A stretch of DNA of 64,000 bases from Nitrospira sp. (GTDB lineage: Bacteria; Nitrospirota; Nitrospiria; Nitrospirales; Nitrospiraceae), in assembly GCA_024760525.1 (NCBI GenBank), contig CP060499.1, positions 4,113,501 to 4,177,500 of the forward strand, written 5' to 3'. The notes under the pieces were generated by a model. The model was not told the DNA's origin. It searched no databases and saw nothing but the letters and a program-made list of their open reading frames with translations. Within the stretch, counting starts at the first letter, position 1. Every line of letters starts with the position of its first letter. The position numbers were made by a program, and so were the translations under genes. Below, one piece after another: positions 25,640-34,468 of the stretch.

Positions 25640-27088
25640 TCATTGAGATATTCCGTCACGGCTGACGGGTGGCACGGCCAGTTTACTGTGGTTCATTCCA
25701 TAGAAGGCATAGACGAAAATGCCGATGATCGTCCACACCCCAAAGCGGATCCACGTGACCCAAGGCAAACCCGCCATGAGGTACAGACACGCCCCAATGC
25801 TCAGGATCGGTACAAGAGGCATGAAGGGCAGACGAAAGGGACGGGGCTGATCCGGCTTCGTGTACCGGAGCAGCATGACACCAAAGCAGACGAGCACAAA
25901 GGCGAAGAAAGTCCCGATGTTGGTCATATCGGCCGCGTCCCCGATGTGGAACAGCGCCGCCAGGATTGCGACAGCCAGCCCTGTTATAATCGTGGCGCGA
26001 TGCGGGGTTCCGAACGTCGGATGAACCTTGGATAAGCCTGGACTCAGAAGTTGATCGCGTGACATCGCAAAAAACACGCGAATTTGTCCAAGCATCATGA
26101 CGACCAGCACACTGGTAATACCCGACACAGCTCCGATGGCGACGATGGTAGCGCCCCATTTAAACCCTACGAGACTGAGCGCTTCGGCTACTGGAGCGTG
26201 AATATCGATCTGGGTCGCGGGGACCAAGCCGGTGAGCACAGCAGCCACAGAAATATAGAGTACGGTACAGACCGCCAACGAGCCAAGTATCCCCAACGGA
26301 ACATCTCGTTGAGGGTTTCGAGCCTCCTCTGCAGCAGTTGAGACGGCATCAAATCCTATGTACGCAAAAAAGATGATGGCGGCAGCGGCCCGGACCCCCT
26401 CGAACCCGTTGGGCATGAACGGTGTCCAATTGTCCGCGTTCACGGCGGGAGCCCCGACGGCGATGAAGAAGAGGATGACCGCAAGTTTGAGCAGCACGAT
26501 CACGCCGGCCGCCCGGGCACTTTCTTTGATTCCTATCACGAGGATCGCTGTGACCAGCAGCACAATGATTGCGGCCGGGAAATTAGCGATACTTCCCTCT
26601 GGCCCGCCGGCCCAATGAGGTGGATTGGTTGCCCAATAGGGCAATTCCAGTCCCGCGAGCTTCAGCAATTTATTGAAGTAGCCGGACCAGCCGATGGCCA
26701 CCGCTACGCAGGCGACACCGTATTCGAGGATCAGATTCCACCCCGTGAGCCAGGCGAGAAACTCTCCCAGTGTGGCATACGAAAAGGTGTAGGCCGACCC
26801 AGCGACGGGGATCATGGCCGCGAACTCGGCGTAGCAGAGCGCGGCTAATGCACAGGTGAGCCCGGAGAGGACGAACGAGAGAATAATCCCAGGTCCAGCT
26901 CCCGGCCGCTGAGCATCGCCCACAATCGCGGTCCCCACCAGGACGAAGATGCCGGTCCCAATGATCGCGCCGATCCCAAGTGCCGTCAGATCCCAGGCTG
27001 TCAATGTCTTCTTGAGTCGATGTTCCGGACGGTCGGCGTCGGCGAGGATTTGGTCGATGGATTTCGTCCGGAGAAGTCGGCTTCTCAC
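25640..27088 (-). CDS. APC-family amino acid permease
   Basis: The 482-residue protein starts at a GTG with GGGAGAG just before it. It has about twelve membrane helices. The first carries the consensus GIGAIIGTGIFVLVG used for substrate backbone binding in the APC superfamily, and FFAYIGFDAVSTAAEEARNP is the hallmark of the cationic amino acid transporter (CAT/YfnA) branch. GQIRVFFAMSRDQLLSP also fits. It should be a proton-coupled uptake system in the inner membrane. The substrate is probably basic or small neutral amino acids. Monocistronic. Confidence 0.92.
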   Translation of the reverse strand: MRSRLLRTKSIDQILADADRPEHRLKKTLTAWDLTALGIGAIIGTGIFVLVGTAIVGDAQRPGAGPGIILSFVLSGLTCALAALCYAEFAAMIPVAGSAYTFSYATLGEFLAWLTGWNLILEYGVACVAVAIGWSGYFNKLLKLAGLELPYWATNPPHWAGGPEGSIANFPAAIIVLLVTAILVIGIKESARAAGVIVLLKLAVILFFIAVGAPAVNADNWTPFMPNGFEGVRAAAAIIFFAYIGFDAVSTAAEEARNPQRDVPLGILGSLAVCTVLYISVAAVLTGLVPATQIDIHAPVAEALSLVGFKWGATIVAIGAVSGITSVLVVMMLGQIRVFFAMSRDQLLSPGLSKVHPTFGTPHRATIITGLAVAILAALFHIGDAADMTNIGTFFAFVLVCFGVMLLRYTKPDQPRPFRLPFMPLVPILSIGACLYLMAGLPWVTWIRFGVWTIIGIFVYAFYGMNHSKLAVPPVSRDGISQ

Positions 27089-27217
27089 GGTCTCTCCCAG
27101 CCCAAGCTGCTAGGATTGGCAGTGGTGGGATCTATGACTGGAGGTCCCATAAAGGTCAAGTATAGCAGGGGAATGCTGATGCTGACCGATTGTGATCGCT
27201 CGAAGGGCACGTCACAT

Positions 27218-27958
27218 TCATGAGCGGGTTCGTCGAGCCGCGCGCAATAAGGCTTCGAACAGCCGCCGATGGACCGCATGACGCTCAAATAAAAATTCGG
27301 GATGCCACTGAATAGCAAGCAGAAATCGATGCCCGGGAGATTCGATCGCTTCTATGATGCCGTCGGGTGCAACGGCACTTGCGATAAGCGACGGAGCCAC
27401 CGTCTTGACCGATTGGTGATGGGAACTATTGACCATGAGCTTCTCGCTTGCGACGACCTTGTTCAGGAGACTCTTGAGAGCCACGGTGACCGCATGCGAG
27501 ACATGGATGGCCTTCCTCTTTTGACGATGGTCCATCGCGTTCGGAACTTGTGCGGGAATGTCCTGAAAGAGACTGCCTCCGCACGCGACATTGATCGCTT
27601 GCATACCTCCGCAGATTCCTAGCAACGGGAGGTCTCGCATTCTCGCCTGACGGACTAACTCCAGCTCAAAATCGGCGCGGCGCTCACTGACCAGCGGAAA
27701 CTTGTAGCGCTGTCGCTCTCCGTAAAGACTGGGCGGAAGGTCCGGCCCGCTGCCGGTCATGAGGAGTCCGTCGACCCTGTCCAGAAGCCGACGTCGAGCG
27801 GAAGGCTCAGCCACTAAGGGAAGGATAAGAGGGATTCCACCGAGTTCTTCGATGGCTCGAATATAGCGGGCTCGCAGGAAGTAGGTCGGCTCTCGCCCAC
27901 CCATGTCTTTCCTGTCACCGGCATTGAAGTCTGGCGTCACGCCGATGACAGGGTTCAT
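27218..27958 (-). CDS. Class I glutamine amidotransferase-like hydrolase (PuuD family)
   Basis: The 246-residue protein shows the catalytic cysteine in LGICGGMQAINVACGG, the histidine of SSHHQSVK and the His-Glu of AIQWHPEFL. This triad and layout match gamma-glutamyl-gamma-aminobutyrate hydrolases of the PuuD/peptidase C26 group. There is no putrescine pathway gene nearby, so the substrate is open. Its ATG comes one base after the stop of the upstream gene at 27960-28352, with no ribosome site of its own, so translation is probably coupled. Confidence 0.9.
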   Translation of the reverse strand: MNPVIGVTPDFNAGDRKDMGGREPTYFLRARYIRAIEELGGIPLILPLVAEPSARRRLLDRVDGLLMTGSGPDLPPSLYGERQRYKFPLVSERRADFELELVRQARMRDLPLLGICGGMQAINVACGGSLFQDIPAQVPNAMDHRQKRKAIHVSHAVTVALKSLLNKVVASEKLMVNSSHHQSVKTVAPSLIASAVAPDGIIEAIESPGHRFLLAIQWHPEFLFERHAVHRRLFEALLRAARRTRS

Positions 27959-27959
27959 A

Positions 27960-28352
27960 TCACTGAGCGGGGTGGCTCATCGGTGCAGAGGCAGCCGGCG
28001 CGCCCTCGTTTTCAGCAGCCACACCGAGGAACCGGACCGGACGATCACCGCTGAGATGCTCGGGAGTAATCACGTAGGTACCGTACATGCTGGGGATCCA
28101 GATACTCTTTGCCGTTGGTTCACTGAAACCCGAGAAAACATAGGCCAAGCCACCGACAATACCCCCACCGATGGCAAATGCCGCTTTGAACGGAAAATAT
28201 AAAATAGTCGCAGCGGCAGACGCAGCTCCCATACCCGCACCAGAAGCCGTCCCTTGCTGCGTATCGGCGGAGGACGACTGACTCCAGGCCGGAGCCGCGA
28301 CCATCGAACAGTAGGTGATGATAACCATGAATATAACAATCGGGAGTCTCAC
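27960..28352 (-). CDS. Small exported or membrane-associated hypothetical protein
   Basis: The best start is the GTG at 28352, eight bases after a perfect GGAGG; the longer frame from 28424 has no ribosome site. That gives 130 residues. Residues 1-24 (RLPIVIFMVIITYCSMVAAP and on to AWS) form a signal peptide. A second hydrophobic Gly/Ala-rich stretch follows (about 40-72: AASAAATILYFPFKAAFAIG). Then comes a short polar domain with SIWIPSMYGTYVITPEHL. I do not recognise the family. It is coupled to the PuuD-like hydrolase, which suggests but does not show a shared role. Confidence 0.65.
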   Translation of the reverse strand: MRLPIVIFMVIITYCSMVAAPAWSQSSSADTQQGTASGAGMGAASAAATILYFPFKAAFAIGGGIVGGLAYVFSGFSEPTAKSIWIPSMYGTYVITPEHLSGDRPVRFLGVAAENEGAPAASAPMSHPAQ

Positions 28353-28467
28353 GTGCGTCGCCTCCTTCCGCTCAAAACCGACAGCCAAATCGAGCCGCGA
28401 GTCATCATGCTGTGGCACTGCCATGCGTTATAACAAATCCGCCGGTAAATGCAAACCCCCTGCCGAT

Positions 28468-28944
28468 TTAGGAGCCAGAGGACGATGGTGACGAATGATG
28501 AGCTGCTAGATCCAATTCTTCCAAAATATAGGCGATAACATATTCGGAGCGTGCGCCGACTTCATGGTCCAATTCGATCGCCAACTCGTCGGCGTGGATT
28601 CGCTGATTTTCTTGAGTCAGACCCGCCTGTAGTCGGAGATCAAGCTTGCACCGGCAGAGGGCTTGCGCAAACAGATCGGCCGTGCGTTCTTGATAGTGCG
28701 AACGCTCGTGGGGGTCGACTGCCGCCAAACTCTTCGCAAGTCGATCGGTGACTTGTATCCGCTGTTGAAGAGTCGAAAGCTGGACGGTGTTGAGTTCGAC
28801 GGCAACCTGGATGCCCGCCTTCCAACTCCGCTTTTTGACATTGAACACGCAGACCAGCGCATCCGATTTTCCCTCAACGGGTTCGGGGCCAAAGAAGAAT
28901 GTCACTCGATAGGCTGGGATATCTCGAGGTGATTCTGACATCAT
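28468..28944 (-). CDS. Hypothetical cytoplasmic protein
   Basis: About 158 residues from the double methionine MMSESPRDIPAYRV at 28944/28941. It begins with a beta-rich segment (YRVTFFFGPEPVEG, ALVCVFNVKKRSWKAGIQVA), followed by a long helical region to residue 145 and an acidic, serine-rich tail. There is no signal peptide and no membrane helix. I do not recognise the family. It is transcribed away from the M24 peptidase, with a shared 80-base divergent promoter region. Confidence 0.6.
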   Translation of the reverse strand: MMSESPRDIPAYRVTFFFGPEPVEGKSDALVCVFNVKKRSWKAGIQVAVELNTVQLSTLQQRIQVTDRLAKSLAAVDPHERSHYQERTADLFAQALCRCKLDLRLQAGLTQENQRIHADELAIELDHEVGARSEYVIAYILEELDLAAHHSSPSSSGS

Positions 28945-28987
28945 CGACCGCCATTGTAACATGATTCACACAGCGAGCCCGGCTTGA

Positions 28988-29016
28988 TTGACGCCTTTCC
29001 ATCCCAAGGATAAGAT
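28988..29016 (+). promoter_or_regulatory. Promoter of the M24 peptidase gene, near-leaderless
   Basis: TTGACG (28988-28993) and TAAGAT (29011-29016) are 17 bases apart. Transcription should start about 29022-29024, directly at the ATG at 29025. The AAGGAT next to it overlaps the -10 and would not be in the mRNA. Confidence 0.6.
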
Positions 29017-29024
29017 GCCATCAT

Positions 29025-30227
29025 ATGAACCTCACTGCGCACCATGCGCGGATCGCCGCGATCCAAGAAGCGCTTCGGGACGCCCAGACAGTTGATGGAT
29101 GGCTCTTCTACGACTTTCGCGGAAGTGACCCGTTGGCCTATCGGGTGTTGCTCCTTGATCCGACTCGGCATGTCACCCGGCGCTGGTACTATTGGATCCC
29201 TGCGAGCGGGGAACCGGTCAAACTCCTTCATAAGATCGAACCCCACGTGCTGGATGAATTACCCGGTCAAACGCAGCACTACGTATCGTGGGAACAGCAG
29301 CGAATGGCATTGGCTTCCCTCTTGCGAGGTCGACGCCGAATTGCCATGCAGTATTCACCGTTCAACGCTGTGCCGTACCTCTCGAGGGTCGATGCGGGTA
29401 CGATCGAGCTCATGCGGAGTTTCGGGCTCGAGGTGGTCACATCAGCCGATCTGGTTCAACGTTTTGAGGCTGTCTGGACAGATGCGCAACTGGAATCTCA
29501 TCGATACGCCGTGACGACGCTCAGAAGCATCGTCGATGACGCTTTCTCTCATGTCGCGTCTTGTGTGACCCACGAACGTCCGTTATCCGAATACGGCCTG
29601 CAACAATTCATTCTCTCTCGTATACGCGACGCGGGCATGACGACATCCAGTGCTCCGATTGCCGCGGTAAATGCCCATAGTGCCGATCCCCATTATGGTC
29701 CGGCCGAATCCGGCTCCTCGCCTATTGCTCGAGACAATTTGGTGCTGATTGATCTGTGGGCTAAACAAACCGCACCCGGGGCAGTCTACGGCGACATTAC
29801 CTGGACTGGCTACACCGGTACGCACGTGCCGGCAAAGCAACGCATGATCTTTGAACAGGTGCGGCGAGGGCGCGATGCGGCACTGTCATTTGTCCAGGAA
29901 CAGGTCGCTGCGGGACGATTTCCATGCGGCTGGGAGGTCGACGATGTCTGCCGCCACGTGATTCGCGAGGCAGGCTATGGCGACTTCTTCATTCACCGAA
30001 CCGGTCACTCAATCGGTGAGGAAGTTCATGGCAACGGGGCTAATATCGACAACCTGGAAACTCAGGACGGTCGTCAACTCATGCCGAAAACCTGTTTTTC
30101 CATCGAGCCGGGGATCTACCTTCCCGGAGAGTTCGGAATCAGGAGTGAGCTCGATGTCTATGTCTCGGATCGTGAAGCCGTTGTGCACGGTCTACCGCTT
30201 CAGACAGAGGTTGTGCCGCTGCTTTGA
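29025..30227 (+). CDS. M24-family metallopeptidase (Xaa-Pro peptidase-like)
   Basis: The 400-residue protein has a creatinase-like N-terminal domain (1-150) and a pita-bread catalytic domain. The five metal ligands are visible: Asp in LVLIDLWA, Asp in YGDITWTGYTG, His in HRTGHSIGEEVHG, Glu in CFSIEPGIYLP and Glu in GIRSELDVY. It should remove N-terminal residues next to proline in the cytoplasm. It is monocistronic under its own promoter. Whether it is a true prolidase or aminopeptidase P cannot be settled from sequence. Confidence 0.93.
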   Translation: MNLTAHHARIAAIQEALRDAQTVDGWLFYDFRGSDPLAYRVLLLDPTRHVTRRWYYWIPASGEPVKLLHKIEPHVLDELPGQTQHYVSWEQQRMALASLLRGRRRIAMQYSPFNAVPYLSRVDAGTIELMRSFGLEVVTSADLVQRFEAVWTDAQLESHRYAVTTLRSIVDDAFSHVASCVTHERPLSEYGLQQFILSRIRDAGMTTSSAPIAAVNAHSADPHYGPAESGSSPIARDNLVLIDLWAKQTAPGAVYGDITWTGYTGTHVPAKQRMIFEQVRRGRDAALSFVQEQVAAGRFPCGWEVDDVCRHVIREAGYGDFFIHRTGHSIGEEVHGNGANIDNLETQDGRQLMPKTCFSIEPGIYLPGEFGIRSELDVYVSDREAVVHGLPLQTEVVPLL

Positions 30228-30263
30228 TTGTTGGCCATCCGTTCGTTCTGCCTCCACCCTTTC

Positions 30264-30293
30264 TTGACACGATGTCTATGGGGCGGCTAGATT
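30264..30293 (+). promoter_or_regulatory. Promoter of the TatA-like gene
   Basis: TTGACA (30264-30269) and TAGATT (30288-30293), spaced by 18 bases, lie about 50 bases before the ATG at 30342. Confidence 0.6.
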
Positions 30294-30341
30294 CACTCAT
30301 CCAGTAAAGGCACCTATTCCGGGACTAGTGCGAGGCCATGC

Positions 30342-31142
30342 ATGTTCGGCACAATGGGTTTTTCCGAACTCATTATTATTCTAGTGATTGTGCTGATCAT
30401 TTTTGGGGCGGGGCGTCTACCACAGATCGGTGAGGGTGTCGGCAAGGCGCTGAAGGGGTTTAGGAAAGAAGTCAACGAACCTCCCCAGCCTTCTTCGGGT
30501 CAGGTCCAGCAGGAAACCGGACAACCACCACAACCAGTTCAGGCTCCTGCGGCTGTCACAACAACCCCGCCCGCCGTCACATCACCGTCTCCGACACCGG
30601 CCAAACTGAATGTTCCCTACGTCCCGGGGCCCGAGCTCACACCTGGCACCACGGCCTCGTTGCTCTACAATTCAAACCCACAAACTCCCCAAGCGTCGAT
30701 GTCCCCGCCAAATCAACGCTCCGCGTCAATCGCAAGCCAAGTGGTGTCGATGGAGGAACGGGCTGCAGCTCCCCCTCCGACGGCTCGTGCCTCGTACCCA
30801 TCGTTGCCGGCCGGTGCTCATGCGAAACCAGCCGCAAAACGTCCTTCAGCCATCGTCAATAAGGATGCGGTCGCCCGTGTGCAGGCGCAACAAGCTGCTC
30901 TCAAAGCGAAAGCGACGCCGTCCGTTGGAGTATCGCCGGATGACCTCCAGCATCTGGGTGAAGGTCTTGGGGAGGTCGTACGATCGTTTCGGCAAGCCGT
31001 GACTGATGTCCGAAGCAGTGTCGACCCTCAGATGCGTACCATCCAAGCTGAAATGGATGCAGCGCAAAAGGAAATCCAACAATCCATCGACGCTGCTAAG
31101 GAACTCCCGCCTGTACAAGACGACGCACCAAGATCCACGTGA
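30342..31142 (+). CDS. tatA: TatA/E-like twin-arginine translocase protein with long extension
   Basis: Residues 1-22 (MFGTMGFSELIIILVIVLII) are the TatA membrane helix, followed by FGAGRLPQIGEGVGKALKGF, the hinge and amphipathic helix that define the family. TatA normally ends by residue 60-100, but this protein has 266 residues. Residues 45-195 are Pro/Ala/Gln/Ser-rich and probably disordered. Residues about 200-250 form a second helical block, and LQHLGEGLGEVVRSFRQAV strikingly repeats the first amphipathic helix without a membrane segment. The long helical end also recalls TatB. No tatC is nearby. The assignment to the Tat family is firm; whether it acts as TatA or TatB is open. Confidence 0.88.
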   Translation: MFGTMGFSELIIILVIVLIIFGAGRLPQIGEGVGKALKGFRKEVNEPPQPSSGQVQQETGQPPQPVQAPAAVTTTPPAVTSPSPTPAKLNVPYVPGPELTPGTTASLLYNSNPQTPQASMSPPNQRSASIASQVVSMEERAAAPPPTARASYPSLPAGAHAKPAAKRPSAIVNKDAVARVQAQQAALKAKATPSVGVSPDDLQHLGEGLGEVVRSFRQAVTDVRSSVDPQMRTIQAEMDAAQKEIQQSIDAAKELPPVQDDAPRST

Positions 31143-31247
31143 TCCTCTGCCCGCATCGCCTCGAATCGTAGGCGGTTGATTGTCGAGACTAAAATGACAT
31201 GGGTCATGCTGCAGGACGAGAGTCTTGATGTCAAAAACGAGGGTGGG

Positions 31248-31796
31248 TCAGAGCGGATTTCGGCTGCGATTCAAAGCTTCGACGAGTCCTACCAGTTGCT
31301 CCTCAATCTTCTTGTCCAATTCCATGAACTGGACACCCATGCCTGGGAAAAGGAGGTATCGCTCGGGTCTGTTGCGGACCCAAGCGACTTTCGCCTTAGC
31401 CTGGAATTTATCCCACGGCCGATCCGGAAGCGCGAATTCGACCGCCAACTCTGTGCCCGGACTCAGAGGAGCGCCACTCTCAATAAAGAGCCCGCCGCCG
31501 CCGATTCCTCCGGTCAGACTATCGAACTGTTTTCCTTCCGGCGTTGTGTAACGAACCTTCAGTGCGAGGGGCGCACGTGGCTGCGTCCGGCAATGGGCAA
31601 ACCGAGCGTCCTCGCTGCTGGCGAGGACACGCTCAATGATTGCCCCCCACGGCATATTGCCCAACAACTGACCTGCAGTGTCATGTACGTTGATGGCTTC
31701 ATGCCCGGGGTCTATGAGGAGCGATTTACCCTGATGACCTGCGGTAGAAACGACAAGAAACTTCATAGAACCGTCATTGTTCCGGGAGGTCTGCAT
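31248..31796 (-). CDS. PilZ-domain-like protein, copy 2
   Basis: The 182-residue protein (or 172 from the ATG at 31766) has an N-terminal 60-residue region and a PilZ-like beta barrel at about 70-165. The first c-di-GMP motif RxxxR is present as RTQPR. The second, normally [D/N]xSxxG, reads GIGGGG inside TGGIGGGGLFIES, so the Asp/Asn and Ser are lost. It is a tandem paralogue of the gene just upstream, 11 bases away. It may bind c-di-GMP weakly or another ligand. No ribosome site clearly decides the start. Confidence 0.75.
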   Translation of the reverse strand: MQTSRNNDGSMKFLVVSTAGHQGKSLLIDPGHEAINVHDTAGQLLGNMPWGAIIERVLASSEDARFAHCRTQPRAPLALKVRYTTPEGKQFDSLTGGIGGGGLFIESGAPLSPGTELAVEFALPDRPWDKFQAKAKVAWVRNRPERYLLFPGMGVQFMELDKKIEEQLVGLVEALNRSRNPL

Positions 31797-31807
31797 GAGG
31801 AACGGAA

Positions 31808-32326
31808 TTAGGCTGCTTGACTCGTGTTCTGAATCGATTTCACGATCTCATGGATTCGATCGCGGACATCCTCAGCAATTTCGGTAAACCGTACTCCCAT
31901 TCCAGGACTGAACGTATATTGATCGGCTTTTGGACAGACCCAAGCCACAGTCCCTTTGGCCAGTAACCATTCCTCGGACTTCTCGGGAAGCGAGAACTCC
32001 ATGGCCAGTTTGGTCCCTATCGGAAGAGGCGCTTGGCTTTCTATAAATAGTCCTCCTCCACCGATACCTCCCGCACGACTCTCGAATCGAGGTCCTTCCG
32101 GGGTGTTGTAGCGAACCCGAAATGCGAGGGAAATGCGCGGTTCTGACCGGATTTCCTTTTGGACAGACACCTTGCGGTACGCGAGAATTTGATCGATGAC
32201 GAAGTCCCATGACAAACTCCCGATCGCCTCCCCATTGATCCCCAACAAGATGACCATCTCTCGGGCCGCATCCAATTCCAGGATCTTACCCTTGTGGCGA
32301 AGACTGGAAGAAACGGGGTATTTCAC
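31808..32326 (-). CDS. PilZ-domain-like protein, copy 1
   Basis: The 172-residue protein begins MKYPVSSSLRHKGKILELD. Its domain order matches its downstream neighbour: an N-terminal region with SLSWDFVIDQILAY, then a PilZ-like barrel with RSEPR as the RxxxR motif and GGIGGGGLFIES replacing the second motif. Both copies end in a helix after FSPGMGVRFTEIAEDV. The same unusual glycine run in both copies shows that it was fixed before duplication. They probably form one transcript. Function beyond PilZ-like regulation is not visible. Confidence 0.78.
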   Translation of the reverse strand: MKYPVSSSLRHKGKILELDAAREMVILLGINGEAIGSLSWDFVIDQILAYRKVSVQKEIRSEPRISLAFRVRYNTPEGPRFESRAGGIGGGGLFIESQAPLPIGTKLAMEFSLPEKSEEWLLAKGTVAWVCPKADQYTFSPGMGVRFTEIAEDVRDRIHEIVKSIQNTSQAA

Positions 32327-32508
32327 ACATCCTCCAATTCAGCGGCTTGCACGTGGCAAGTATAGCGCAGCGTTTCTACTTGTCGAGAAAAGATGAGAGG
32401 ACGAGCTCAAGGAAAGACACGGTACTCGCTGGTAGAAGAAGCGGTCCGATAGGCACCCACTCGAGTCATCGTATAAGACCGAGTGGAAATTTAATAATTC
32501 AGCAGTGT

Positions 32509-33765
32509 TTACGCAGACTTAGCGTCATTTTCCTGTTCGAATATGCGCATTGGTGGATTCTTACCCAAAATAGCATCCTCTGTAATCACAACCTCCATGA
32601 TCTGCTTCTGCGAAGGCGCATCGTACATGACGTCGAGCATGACTTCTTCCAGGATCGCCCGAAGTCCCCGAGCCCCCGTCTTTTGTAAATAGGCCTTTCG
32701 TGCGGCCGCCCCGAGCGCCCCCTCCGTAAATCGAAGCTTAACCTTCTCGAATGACAGCAGCTTTTCATACTGCTTCGTCAGGGCATTGCGTGGTTCGGTC
32801 AGGATACGAATCAGAGCTCGCTCGTCCAACTCTTCCAGCGTCGCTACGACCGGCAACCTTCCGACAAACTCAGGAATCAGGCCGTACTTCAAGAAATCCT
32901 CAGGCTGCACCTTGGCCAACAGATCGCCTAAGCGAACGTCGCTCCTCCCACGAATTTCAGCTCCGAAGCCCATCGACTTTCGATTCAGACGCTGTTCGAT
33001 GATCTGCTCCAACCCGACGAACGCCCCACCACAAATGAACAGAATGTTGCTGGTGTTGACTTGAATAAATTCTTGATGCGGATGCTTTCTTCCTCCTTGC
33101 GGCGGGACATTCGCCACCGTGCCTTCTATCAGCTTCAGCAGGGCCTGCTGAACGCCTTCACCGGATACGTCGCGAGTAATCGACGGGCTGTCGCTTTTCC
33201 GGCTGATCTTGTCGATCTCATCGATGTAGACGATCCCGCGCTCAGCCCGCTCTACATCGTAGTCGGCCGCTTGCAGGAGCTTCAGAATGATATTCTCGAC
33301 ATCTTCGCCCACATAACCGGCTTCGGTCAGCGTTGTGGCATCGGCAAGGGTAAACGGGACATCCAAATACTTGGCCAAGGTCTGAGCCAAGAGCGTCTTC
33401 CCTGTCCCGGTTGGACCCACCATGAGAATATTGCCCTTCTGAAGCTCGATATCATCAACCTCTTTTTCCTTTGACGAGATGCGCTTGTAGTGGTTATGCA
33501 CGGCCACAGACAAAATACGTTTTGCACGTTCCTGTCCGATCACGTACTGATCGAGGTGATGTTTGATTTCCGCCGGTTTCTTGAGCTTCGACGAAATCTC
33601 TTCTTTGGCTTCTTCCCAATCCTCAGCGATGATGTCATTACAGAGGTTGACGCATTCATCACAGATATAGACGGTCGGTCCGGCAATCAGTTTCCGAACC
33701 TCATCACGGCTTTTCCCACAGAAAGAACATCGCAAGTGCCGGTCCATCTTTTCCTGCTTGGCCAT
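32509..33765 (-). CDS. clpX: ATP-dependent Clp protease ATP-binding subunit ClpX
   Basis: At 418 residues this is a standard ClpX. The N-terminal zinc-binding domain shows CSFCGKSRDEV and CDECVNLC. The AAA+ module has Walker A GPTGTGKTLLAQ, Walker B IVYIDEIDKI, pore and sensor motifs including GGAFVGLEQIIEQR, and the C-terminal small domain. ClpX unfolds substrates and feeds them to ClpP. It lies 13 bases after clpP, downstream of tig, the usual tig-clpP-clpX order. Nothing odd was seen. Confidence 0.98.
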   Translation of the reverse strand: MAKQEKMDRHLRCSFCGKSRDEVRKLIAGPTVYICDECVNLCNDIIAEDWEEAKEEISSKLKKPAEIKHHLDQYVIGQERAKRILSVAVHNHYKRISSKEKEVDDIELQKGNILMVGPTGTGKTLLAQTLAKYLDVPFTLADATTLTEAGYVGEDVENIILKLLQAADYDVERAERGIVYIDEIDKISRKSDSPSITRDVSGEGVQQALLKLIEGTVANVPPQGGRKHPHQEFIQVNTSNILFICGGAFVGLEQIIEQRLNRKSMGFGAEIRGRSDVRLGDLLAKVQPEDFLKYGLIPEFVGRLPVVATLEELDERALIRILTEPRNALTKQYEKLLSFEKVKLRFTEGALGAAARKAYLQKTGARGLRAILEEVMLDVMYDAPSQKQIMEVVITEDAILGKNPPMRIFEQENDAKSA

Positions 33766-33778
33766 GTACCCTCCTGTG

Positions 33779-34405
33779 TTACTTACCTTTCGCCCCGTCT
33801 CCGGATTCTACGGCTTTCATGAATTTCGGTGGCCGCGTAATGACCTCGTCAATGATACCGTATCGCTTCGCTTCCTCACCGGACATGAAATAGTCCCGTT
33901 CCGTGTCATGAGCAATCTTCTCGATCGGCTGCCCCGTGTGCTTAGCCATGATCTCATTGAGACGCTCGCGAATCTTTAGAATCTCTCGAGCGTGGATGTC
34001 GATTTCCGTCGCCTGTCCTTGGAATCCACCCAACGGTTGGTGGATCATCACCCTGGCATTCGGCAGCGCAAACCGTTTGCCCTTTGTTCCGGCGGTCAAT
34101 AGAAGCGCTCCCATACTGGCAGCCTGGCCGAGACAGATGGTGTTGATCGGGGGTTTAACATATTGCATGGTATCGTAGATGCCCAATCCGGCCGTCACGC
34201 TGCCTCCGGGTGAATTGACATAGAGATTGATGTCCTTCTCGGGATCCTCCGCCTCAAGGAAGAGAAGCTGCGCGATCACCAAATTGGCGAAGACATCGTC
34301 AATCGGGGCACCGAGGAAAATGATACGGTCTTTGAGAAGGCGTGAATAAATATCATAGGCTCGTTCGCCTCGATTGGTTTGCTCCACGACGATCGGGACC
34401 AACAT
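33779..34405 (-). CDS. clpP: ATP-dependent Clp protease proteolytic subunit ClpP
   Basis: The 208-residue protein has the catalytic serine in CLGQAASMGALLLTAG, the histidine in ARVMIHQPLGGFQG and the aspartate in GIIDEVI. The start MLVPIVVEQTNRGERAYD is the conserved mature N-terminus, so any propeptide is very short. It forms the tetradecameric protease chamber used by ClpX. It sits 63 bases after tig and 13 before clpX in one operon. Confidence 0.98.
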   Translation of the reverse strand: MLVPIVVEQTNRGERAYDIYSRLLKDRIIFLGAPIDDVFANLVIAQLLFLEAEDPEKDINLYVNSPGGSVTAGLGIYDTMQYVKPPINTICLGQAASMGALLLTAGTKGKRFALPNARVMIHQPLGGFQGQATEIDIHAREILKIRERLNEIMAKHTGQPIEKIAHDTERDYFMSGEEAKRYGIIDEVITRPPKFMKAVESGDGAKGK

Positions 34406-34468
34406 GTTCCTCGATTCCTTTCCTCGACGGCCCCTGTCCGTTCGATCAGGGGCTCCGACTGGTTACGC

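Noticed and set aside
31176..31811. Plus-strand 211-codon frame opposite the PilZ gene
   Set aside because: It is the complement of a recognisable PilZ-like coding sequence and has no ribosome site or family motif.
32457..32486. Hairpin CCACTCG/CGAGTGG after clpX as terminator
   Set aside because: The 7-bp stem has a 16-base loop and no T-run follows on the clpX strand, so a terminator call is not supported.
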